From contig USDI01000173.1 in NCBI GenBank assembly GCA_900553305.1, positions 1 through 5,094 on the forward strand: a DNA stretch of 5,094 nt, written 5' to 3'. The DNA is from an uncultured Lachnospiraceae bacterium. Lineage in GTDB: Bacteria > Bacillota > Clostridia > Lachnospirales > Lachnospiraceae. A program made the translations under genes and the position numbers. The notes under the pieces were generated by a model. It did no database searches. It had not been told where the DNA came from and saw only the letters and a list, made by a program, of their open reading frames with translations. Positions 1 through 4,706 of the stretch are shown here, one piece after another. How positions within the stretch are numbered: position 1 is the stretch's first letter; each line of letters opens with the position of its first letter.

Positions 1-349
1 TGGTTTTCTTTTCTTCAAGGTTGTCTTCAATTAACCGTCTGATTCCTGCTTCCCGTTCTTCTTCACGACCTTCCTTTATTCCTGCTTCGTGTCCCTCTTC
101 TCTTCCTTCTTTTATTCCTTCTTCTCTTCCTTCTGCTCTTCCCTCTGCTCTTCCTTCTGCTCTTCCTTCTGCTTTACCCTCTGCTCTCCCTTCTGCTTTA
201 CCCTCTGCTCTCCCTTCTGCTTTACCCTCATTAAAAAAGTCCTCTCTTATTTCCCGCAATGCCTGACACATATCATATTCCTCCCGTTGATTCTCATTCT
301 GACTTTTGTATGTTTCCATATTTTCTTCAAAAAAGCTGCGACCCGTCAT
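1..349 (-). CDS. Candidate intragenic small protein (RpnS-like) inside copy A, cut by window edge
   Basis: Codon 300 of copy A is ATG (347-349) and is preceded by GGGAGG at 361-366 with an 11-base gap, a usable though slightly distant Shine-Dalgarno. Translation from here would give only the variable C-terminal domain: MTGRSFFEEN, the MCQALREIRE helix, the tetrapeptide repeat and the distal helical core, about 156 residues if the unseen end matches copy B. In E. coli Rpn genes such internal products are reported to dimerise and inhibit the full-length nuclease. The strongest local support is copy B, whose surviving reading frame begins at exactly the equivalent ATG. No expression evidence can be read from the sequence. 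Confidence 0.5.
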   Translation of the reverse strand, partial: MTGRSFFEENMETYKSQNENQREEYDMCQALREIREDFFNEGKAEGRAEGKAEGRAEGKAEGRAEGRAEGRAEGREEGIKEGREEGHEAGIKEGREEEREAGIRRLIEDNLEEKKT

Positions 350-1246
350 GGTTGCAATTGCCTCCCAGGTTTCTTTGGATAAATGTGCATATCGTTCATC
401 TTTCTCCAGACTAAGAAATTTCCTCTTATCCTTCCGGTAATTCATTGCCCGAAGTAGCTCCCGTAATTCAGTATGAAAGGATTCAAATTCTTCCTGCTCA
501 TTTACACAGAATAAATTCGCCGGGTAATCTGCAAAGTATACCCTTAACGGATCCTTCTCTGCACGAAATTCCATCATATCCGACAGCGTTCTGGGGCCGT
601 CCCAGGTTTCTGTTCCACTATAGAGGCAGATCGTATACACCGGATGCAGCCGGTCTGTTTTCAGAATTCCCGACATATACTCTGCATACGTAACCGGAAT
701 AGCAAGCGTATCATACTGTCCGGAGCTTTCCACCTGCTTCCACAAAGCACTCACCTGTTGTCTGCGTTCTTTCATCTGACGATTATATTCTGCCGTATCA
801 TATCCCATGATCCGTACCGGCATTCCATAATTAATATAACTCTGGTTCTCAACAGCAAGCACCTGCAAGACAGTTCCGGAACGTAACTGCATCTTAACAT
901 CTCTCATTAACTTTGCTTTCGTGTCTCGTCTTCTTCCCGGCCGGGGTCTGCGCTTCTCAATCTGAATTTCTGTTCCTGCGGCATCAGAAACGGTTGCCTG
1001 ATCGAGAGTCCTATCCCCGGAGCATTGAAAACAATCCTCATCCCCGCCCTTCTTCACCTTCACGGCAGCCAGGGTCTTTTCAGATGTAATGGTGTTATCC
1101 TGATCCACCACATATCCTTCCGAGGCTTCTGTCAGTTCATTGGCACAGATCACCGGCTTCCCATGAAAGAAGCAGCCATTAAATAAATCTGCAAAGTACT
1201 GCTTATTCTGCAGATACTCCTGCATACATGTATCATATTTCCCCAT
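1..1246 (-). CDS. Rpn-family recombination-promoting nuclease / putative transposase (copy A), C-terminal end cut by window edge
   Basis: Open from ATG at 1246 to the left edge with no stop: 415 codons, so roughly the last 40 residues are missing if it ends like copy B. The start is set by AGGAGG six bases upstream, inside the end of copy B. Seen: an N-terminal MGKYDT...FADLFN segment; then a core with D116 and the E133-N-Q135 pair in an LQVLAVENQ strand followed by YGMPVRIMGYD, which fits the D...ExQ variant of the PD-(D/E)XK nuclease fold; then TDRLHPVYTICLYSG and TWDGP (about 197-218); a helical linker; MCQALREIRE (326-335); and a long Glu/Gly/Arg repeat (342-401). Family knowledge: Rpn proteins are DNA endonucleases that raise recombination, and in E. 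coli act as toxic anti-phage proteins restrained by their own separately translated C-terminal domain. Residues about 46-112 look like an insertion relative to relatives I remember. Family call is firm; activity is inferred. Confidence 0.88.
   Translation of the reverse strand, partial: MGKYDTCMQEYLQNKQYFADLFNGCFFHGKPVICANELTEASEGYVVDQDNTITSEKTLAAVKVKKGGDEDCFQCSGDRTLDQATVSDAAGTEIQIEKRRPRPGRRRDTKAKLMRDVKMQLRSGTVLQVLAVENQSYINYGMPVRIMGYDTAEYNRQMKERRQQVSALWKQVESSGQYDTLAIPVTYAEYMSGILKTDRLHPVYTICLYSGTETWDGPRTLSDMMEFRAEKDPLRVYFADYPANLFCVNEQEEFESFHTELRELLRAMNYRKDKRKFLSLEKDERYAHLSKETWEAIATMTGRSFFEENMETYKSQNENQREEYDMCQALREIREDFFNEGKAEGRAEGKAEGRAEGKAEGRAEGRAEGRAEGREEGIKEGREEGHEAGIKEGREEEREAGIRRLIEDNLEEKKT
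44..223 (-). repeat. Tandem 12-bp (four-residue) coding repeat, copy A
   Basis: Nine consecutive units of the form [K/R][A/E]EG at residues 342-377 (bases 116-223), followed by degenerate units of the same length (IKEG, REEG, HEAG, IKEG, REEE, REAG) to residue 401 (base 44). At DNA level there is a 24-bp higher-order unit encoding KAEGRAEG whose first two copies are identical, suggesting recent expansion. The peptide is a highly charged helix-prone stretch. Rpn C-terminal helices are known to carry four-residue repeats of strain-variable number. Confidence 0.93.
361..366 (-). promoter_or_regulatory. Internal Shine-Dalgarno-like site in copy A
   Basis: GGGAGG on the minus strand, 11 bases before the in-frame ATG at 349. 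It lies within codons for W294-E295-A296, so it could be an accident of coding. The equivalent site in copy B is the stronger AGGAGGT. Confidence 0.4.
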
Positions 1247-1628
1247 AAATCTCCTCCTTTTTGTTCTCTGAGTCTGCATACTTATCCAAATACAGCTGTG
1301 CTGTCTGCTCATCCATAGAAAACCAGCGAATCAGTTTCTGAATAATGATCTCTTTGGTTTTCTTTTCTTCAAGGTTGTCTTCAATTAACCGTCTGATTCC
1401 TGCTTCCCGCTCTTCTTCACGACCTTCCTTTATTCCTGCTTGGTGTCCCTCTTCTCTTCCTTCTTTTATTCCTTCTGCTCTTCCCTCTGCTCTTCCTTCT
1501 GCTTTACCCTCATTAAAAAAATCCTCTCTTATTTCCCGCAATGCCTGACACATATTGTACTCCTCCCGATCTCCGTTCTGACTTTTGTATTTTTCTCTGT
1601 TTTCTTCAAAAAAGTTACGACCCGTCAT
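1233..1628 (-). CDS. Stand-alone Rpn C-terminal domain (copy B), candidate RpnS-like antitoxin
   Basis: An intact 131-codon frame from ATG (1628) to TGA (1233-1235). It lacks any nuclease core and equals the last part of copy A. Residues 1-19 are MTGRNFFEENREKYKSQNG; 26-35 is MCQALREIRE; 42-77 is a four-residue repeat with three clean [K/R]AEG units against nine in copy A; 92-116 is a helical KEIIIQKLIRWFS...YLDKY core. The start is supported by a perfect AGGAGGT 11 bases upstream. It ends by overlapping the copy A start by 14 bases and supplies copy A's ribosome binding site, so the two should be co-transcribed and possibly translationally coupled, small protein first. By analogy with intragenic RpnS proteins it may bind and silence an Rpn nuclease. 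It may instead be an inert remnant, but the frame is clean while the sequence just upstream has lost its frame. Confidence 0.7.
   Translation of the reverse strand: MTGRNFFEENREKYKSQNGDREEYNMCQALREIREDFFNEGKAEGRAEGRAEGIKEGREEGHQAGIKEGREEEREAGIRRLIEDNLEEKKTKEIIIQKLIRWFSMDEQTAQLYLDKYADSENKKEEIYGEI
1398..1505 (-). repeat. Tandem 12-bp (four-residue) coding repeat, copy B
   Basis: Three clean [K/R]AEG units (residues 42-53, bases 1470-1505) followed by degenerate IKEG/REEG/HQAG/IKEG/REEE/REAG units. It is six units (72 bp) shorter than in copy A, while flanking sequence aligns closely apart from one extra codon in copy A. Confidence 0.9.
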
Positions 1629-1794
1629 GATTGCAATTACCTCCTAGGTTTCTTTGAATAAATGTGCATATCGTTCATCCTTCTCCAGACTAAGAAATTT
1701 CCTCTTATCCTTCCGGTAATTCATCGCCCGAAGCAGCTCTCGTAATTCAGTATGAAAGGATTCAAATTCTTCCTACTCATTCACGCAAAATAAA
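1629..1794 (-). pseudogene. Decayed upstream part of Rpn copy B (nuclease-linker remnant)
   Basis: Closely matches bases 350-515 of copy A (residues 244-299), so copy B was once longer. Two in-frame amber codons interrupt it: TAG at 1773-1775 in place of Q251 and TAG at 1644-1646 in place of W294. Clear alignment stops near 1794. Beyond it a weaker, out-of-frame resemblance seems to continue: a TATACTT match, another TAG at 1806-1808, and a 12-base match of 1853-1864 to 558-569. The catalytic core (residues 1 to about 230) is absent. The segment now acts as the 5' leader of the intact C-terminal frame. Confidence 0.85.
1639..1645 (-). promoter_or_regulatory. Perfect Shine-Dalgarno AGGAGGT deciding the copy B start
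   Basis: AGGAGGT read on the minus strand, 11 bases before the ATG at 1628. In copy A the aligned bases are GGGAGGC. Two substitutions give the improved match, and one of them is the change that turns a Trp codon (TGG, W294 of copy A) into TAG. Confidence 0.7.
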
Positions 1795-1945
1795 AGACAA
1801 CGTGACTATCCAAGTATAAAAGCATAAACTCATAAATTGTAAAAACGTGGTATCTGCACGAAATAAGTGCCTGTCATTGAATTAGAAATATAGATTACTG
1901 ACCTGATAGCAATTTCTATTCTGTTTTCCATTGATTTGTAAAACA

Positions 1946-1974
1946 ATCATAACAGAGCTTTTAGTAAATTTCAA
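1946..1974 (-). promoter_or_regulatory. Sigma-A type promoter for the Rpn pair
   Basis: Reading the minus strand: TTGAAA (1974-1969), a 17-base spacer, then TATGAT (1951-1946). Both boxes are 5 of 6 to consensus with optimal spacing. The predicted start near 1939 leaves a leader of about 310 nt before the copy B ATG, most of it decayed Rpn sequence. Confidence 0.65.
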
Positions 1975-2082
1975 TAGATTTTCTTGTTTTTTCATGATTT
2001 TTTCAAGATATTTCCTTTATATTCCGTCACAATTCACAAAAAATCAAACTCAAAACTAAAGCTGACTAAAAAGCTTCTTTGC

Positions 2083-2111
2083 TTGTCTGTTCTGTGCACA
2101 GATGCTATACT
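2083..2111 (+). promoter_or_regulatory. Extended -10 promoter for the glycosyltransferase operon
   Basis: TTGTCT (2083-2088), 17-base spacer, TATACT (2106-2111), with TGC directly upstream of the -10 giving an extended -10 (TGn). Predicted start is near 2118, leaving a leader of about 200 nt before the ATG at 2320. The -35 is only 4 of 6, which the extended -10 may offset. Confidence 0.55.
2091..2102. promoter_or_regulatory. 12-bp palindrome in the promoter spacer, candidate operator
   Basis: TCTGTGCACAGA is a perfect 12-bp palindrome lying wholly between the -35 and -10 boxes. A protein bound here would block or reshape promoter recognition. The regulator is unknown. Confidence 0.4.
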
Positions 2112-2122
2112 CTTCTTATACG

Positions 2123-2138
2123 GGATATCGGGATATCC
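2123..2138. repeat. Inverted repeat near the predicted transcription start
   Basis: GGATATC-GG-GATATCC, a perfect 7-bp inverted repeat with a two-base centre, about 5-20 bases downstream of the predicted start. It also holds a direct GGGATATC duplication. It could be an operator. Its loop is too short for a good RNA hairpin. Confidence 0.55.
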
Positions 2139-2270
2139 ATCCCAAATTGACTTTGCCGATGGGATTTTGCATTACTGAATCATATTCTCAGGTCTTGGCA
2201 GCAAATGTCCCGACCTGTATTAAACAGTTACCTGATTACAGCTTTTATCGGAAATTTCTGCTTATCACAG

Positions 2271-2292
2271 ATACATGATGGATATCATGTAT
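2271..2292 (+). repeat. Perfect 9-bp stem / inverted repeat upstream of the first glycosyltransferase
   Basis: ATACATGAT, loop GGAT, ATCATGTAT. It ends 27 bases before the ATG at 2320 and 13 bases before the weak AAGG ribosome site (2306-2309). It could form a leader hairpin or serve as an operator. Its centre contains GGATATC again. Confidence 0.6.
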
Positions 2293-2319
2293 ACGCATAA
2301 TATATAAGGTAATCGACCT

Positions 2320-3510
2320 ATGAAAATTTTAATATTAGAATGGAAAAGTTTTGGAAACGAAGACATCATCTCTGCTTTTAAGGAGCTGGGACATGATGTG
2401 AAAACCATTCCCTTTTCCAAAGAAGAACTTCATCACGATGATACCGAAGAGGCAAAGCTGATTCACGAAATATCCAGCTACTGTCCCGACTTTGTATTTT
2501 CATTTAATTATTTTCCCATCGTGTCTCTGGCATGTAAAAAGGCCGGAATGCGCTATGTATCATGGGTTTATGACAGTCCCTATGTTCTGCTGTATTCCTA
2601 TACCATCATCAATCCCTGCAACTATGTTTTCGTATTTGACAAAGAACTTTATCTGGAATTTCACAAGGCCGGAATCCAGACCATATATTATCTGCCACTT
2701 GCAGCGAACACTGATCGTCTGCAGGCAATGGATACTGCCCCGCAGCTGAAGGATTTCTACAACAGTAAATGGAAGAATCAGGCCCAGATCGCTTTTGTGG
2801 GTGCCCTTTATACAGAAAAGCACCAGTTTTACCAGCGGCTTCGTGACATCACGCCCTACACCAAAGGCTATCTGGAAGGCATCATGGCCGCCCAGCGGCA
2901 GGTCTATGGTTACAACTTCATTCAGGAGCTTCTGCCTCCTCCCATCATTGAGGATCTGCAGAAATCCCTCCCCATGCAGCCAGATCCTACCAGCGTTGAG
3001 AGTGTGGAATACCTTTATGCGCAGTATGTGATCAACCGCCAGATTACGGCTATCGAGCGCACCGACCTTTTAGCCGCCATTGGGGAACAGCATTCCCTGG
3101 ATCTATACACCCCGGATCAAACCTTTACTTTTCCCGGGTGTATTAATCATGGACCTGTGGATTATTACGACATGGCTCCCTATGTGTTTAAAAATGCGAA
3201 AATCAATCTGAACATTACTTTGCGCAGTATTAAAAGCGGTATTCCTCTCCGGGCCTTTGATATCCTCGGTGCCGGTGGTTTCCTTCTTACGAATTATCAG
3301 GCTGATTTTGCAGACTGCTACACTCCCGATGAAGATTTCGTATTCTTTGAGAGCAAAGAAGATCTTCTGCATAAAATTGATTACTATCTCTCCCACGAAG
3401 AGGAACGGAAAGCCATTGCTCATAACGGCTTCGAAAAAACAAAAAAATACCACACTTATAAACACCGTATTCAGGAAATGATCATGCTCCTGCACAACCC
3501 TGATGTCTGA
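2320..3510 (+). CDS. DUF3880 / CgeB-like glycosyltransferase (GT-B type)
   Basis: 396 residues, the usual size for this family. Seen: an N-terminal MKILILEWKSFGNEDI Rossmann-like start; a DUF3880-type segment with PDFVFSFNYFP (about 56-66) and WVYDSP (82-87), VFVFDKE (103-109) and YYLPLAAN (123-130); a linker; then a C-terminal glycosyltransferase half from about 155 (AFVGALY) with YDMAPYVFKNAKINLNITLRS (283-303), GIPLRAFDILGAGGFLLTNYQ (307-327) and a closing H/ER-rich helix. That last block is the diagnostic sugar-nucleotide binding region of the Glyco_trans_1_2/CgeB group. No signal peptide or membrane segment is seen, so it is probably cytoplasmic. The start uses a weak AAGG site. The promoter is some 200 bases upstream, and a GT2 gene follows after 110 bases. 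Likely role: adding sugars to a surface polymer or protein. Donor and acceptor are unknown. Confidence 0.85.
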   Translation: MKILILEWKSFGNEDIISAFKELGHDVKTIPFSKEELHHDDTEEAKLIHEISSYCPDFVFSFNYFPIVSLACKKAGMRYVSWVYDSPYVLLYSYTIINPCNYVFVFDKELYLEFHKAGIQTIYYLPLAANTDRLQAMDTAPQLKDFYNSKWKNQAQIAFVGALYTEKHQFYQRLRDITPYTKGYLEGIMAAQRQVYGYNFIQELLPPPIIEDLQKSLPMQPDPTSVESVEYLYAQYVINRQITAIERTDLLAAIGEQHSLDLYTPDQTFTFPGCINHGPVDYYDMAPYVFKNAKINLNITLRSIKSGIPLRAFDILGAGGFLLTNYQADFADCYTPDEDFVFFESKEDLLHKIDYYLSHEEERKAIAHNGFEKTKKYHTYKHRIQEMIMLLHNPDV

Positions 3511-3524
3511 GCCGATTGATAAAC

Positions 3525-3539
3525 CCGGATAGCATCCGG
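3525..3539 (+). repeat. Small GC-rich hairpin between the two glycosyltransferase genes
   Basis: CCGGAT-AGC-ATCCGG, a perfect 6-bp stem with a three-base loop, 14 bases after the first stop codon. It is followed only by CTTTAT, too few Ts for a confident terminator, so it may be a weak attenuator or an mRNA-end stabiliser. Confidence 0.45.
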
Positions 3540-3620
3540 CTTTATGAGCAATTGAAACCTTCATTTGTTCGACACGGCAAAACGATACCCCATACCCACT
3601 ACCAGATGAAAGGAAATATT

Positions 3621-4685
3621 ATGTATCCCATCTCTATATGTGTAATCATGAAAAATGAGCAGAAAAATATGGATAACTTCCTATCTGCCATCTGCAAACA
3701 TTTTAAAAATTATCCATACGAACTTGTTTTAGTAGATACCGGCTCCACTGATAGTACCATCTCTATTGCGCAGAAATATACCGATAAAATCTATCATTTT
3801 GACTGGATCGGCGATTTCAGTGCTGCAAGGAATTACTCCCTTCAGTGTGCATCCCATGACTGGATCCTGGTATTGGATTGTGATGAATATATTATAGACC
3901 TTGATGTACGTGGCTTTGACGCCATGATCACGCATTATCCACAATGCGTAGGCATGCTTTCCCGTAAAAATCATTATGAAATGAATGATACAGACAGTGT
4001 TTATACCGATGATGTAGAACGATTTTTTAACAGAAAGCTCTTCCATTATGAAGCAATCATCCATGAGCAGGTCCGGGCTTTCGATGGCAGCGACTATCAG
4101 CGAATCGCCCTTCCTCTCACTGTGGATCATTGCGGATATAACGGCACCATTGAAGATCTGCGCAAGAAGGCGGAGCGAAACAATGAGCTGCTTCTTAAGA
4201 TGCTCAAGGAAACACCGGATGATCCCTATCTCTATTTTCAGATTGGTCAGTCCTACAATATGCTCCGTGATGATGAAAAAGCCTGTTACTATTATGGAAA
4301 AGGACTTGAATTTGACGTTGATCCCAATGCCGAATATGTACAGATGATGGTAATTGGATATGGATATGCACTGCTCCATCTGGAACGCTACGATGAAGCA
4401 TTGCAATTTCAGAATATCTATGATGAGTTCGCAACTACTGCAGACTTTGTCTGCCTGATGGGACTTATTTATCTTCGAAAAGGCATGATTGTCCAAGCCA
4501 TGGCTGAATTTTTAAAGGCCACCAGCTTCGAAACAGCCAAAACAGAAGGAGCAAACAGCTTTATTCCTACCTATAATATGGCCTGCATCAATGAAGTCCT
4601 TGGTGATATTGCCACTGCCAAAATTCTTTATAAAAAATGCGGAAACTTTAAGCCGGCCGTTGACAGATTAAAAGCTCTGGGATAA
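3621..4685 (+). CDS. Family 2 glycosyltransferase with C-terminal TPR-like repeats
   Basis: 354 residues from ATG at 3621, chosen because AAAGGA (3609-3614) sits six bases upstream. An in-frame TTG at 3516 would add 35 residues but has no ribosome site and would translate the intergenic hairpin. Seen: GT-A start SICVIMKNEQ (5-14); LVDTGSTDST (37-46); DFSAARN (65-71); metal-binding DxD as LDCDE (D86, D88); and HYEAIIHEQV (142-151), the acceptor/catalytic region typical of this GT2 subgroup. From about 200 on the protein is helical, with TPR-like pairs such as PYLYFQIGQSYNMLRDDEKA, EYVQMMVIGYGYALLHLERYDEAL and VCLMGLIYLRKGMIVQAMAEFLKA. GT2-TPR proteins of this build occur in surface polysaccharide and protein/peptide glycosylation clusters. 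No membrane segment is seen. It probably acts with the upstream enzyme. Confidence 0.86.
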   Translation: MYPISICVIMKNEQKNMDNFLSAICKHFKNYPYELVLVDTGSTDSTISIAQKYTDKIYHFDWIGDFSAARNYSLQCASHDWILVLDCDEYIIDLDVRGFDAMITHYPQCVGMLSRKNHYEMNDTDSVYTDDVERFFNRKLFHYEAIIHEQVRAFDGSDYQRIALPLTVDHCGYNGTIEDLRKKAERNNELLLKMLKETPDDPYLYFQIGQSYNMLRDDEKACYYYGKGLEFDVDPNAEYVQMMVIGYGYALLHLERYDEALQFQNIYDEFATTADFVCLMGLIYLRKGMIVQAMAEFLKATSFETAKTEGANSFIPTYNMACINEVLGDIATAKILYKKCGNFKPAVDRLKALG

Positions 4686-4706
4686 TCCCCAGAGCTTATC
4701 TTATTT
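4672..4706. terminator. Bidirectional intrinsic terminator between convergent genes
   Basis: Perfect 10-bp stem AAGCTCTGGG (4672-4681) / CCCAGAGCTT (4688-4697) with a six-base loop. It is followed by a U-rich tail on the plus strand (ATCTTATTT) and by TTTAATC on the minus strand. The plus gene's TAA lies in the loop and the minus gene's TAA overlaps the outer stem. Confidence 0.82.

Larger units (their letters stand above)
1865..2319. other. Intergenic region between the divergent Rpn and glycosyltransferase units
   Basis: AT-rich and without a convincing gene. The only sizeable frame (1984-2178, plus) begins with TTG, lacks a ribosome binding site and gives a peptide I do not recognise. The region contains the minus-strand promoter at 1946-1974, the plus-strand promoter at 2083-2111 and several inverted repeats, and seems to serve divergent transcription. 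Confidence 0.7.

Noticed and set aside
116..223. Possible CRISPR or non-coding tandem array
   Set aside because: Units are 12 bp, contiguous, without spacers, and in frame within a coding sequence.
21..266. Plus-strand frame rich in PSALPSALPS
   Set aside because: It is the reverse-complement shadow of the four-residue repeat in copy A, with no ribosome site. The frames at 89-382, 1345-1548 and 1440-1661 are the same kind of artefact.
1..1794. Insertion sequence, because the family is labelled 'putative transposase'
   Set aside because: No terminal inverted repeats or target-site duplications are seen. Rpn proteins are nucleases, and the duplication looks like tandem gene copying.
1644..1808. 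All in-frame stops in the copy B remnant are TAG, suggesting amber readthrough or pyrrolysine use
   Set aside because: The frame further upstream also shifts by a base and loses the catalytic core, and no pyrrolysine machinery or relevant insertion element is visible. Decay explains it better.
1984..2178. 64-codon plus-strand frame
   Set aside because: TTG start, no ribosome site, overlaps the promoter region, and no recognisable protein.
3516..3620. N-terminal extension of the GT2 gene from TTG 3516
   Set aside because: No ribosome site, it would begin in front of the family's conserved N-terminus, and it translates a hairpin. ATG 3621 has AAAGGA at good spacing.
3729..4496. 255-codon minus-strand frame opposite the GT2 gene
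   Set aside because: It lies antisense to a clear GT2/TPR protein and has no family-like motifs. It is a shadow of codon bias. The minus frame at 3103-3564 is similar.
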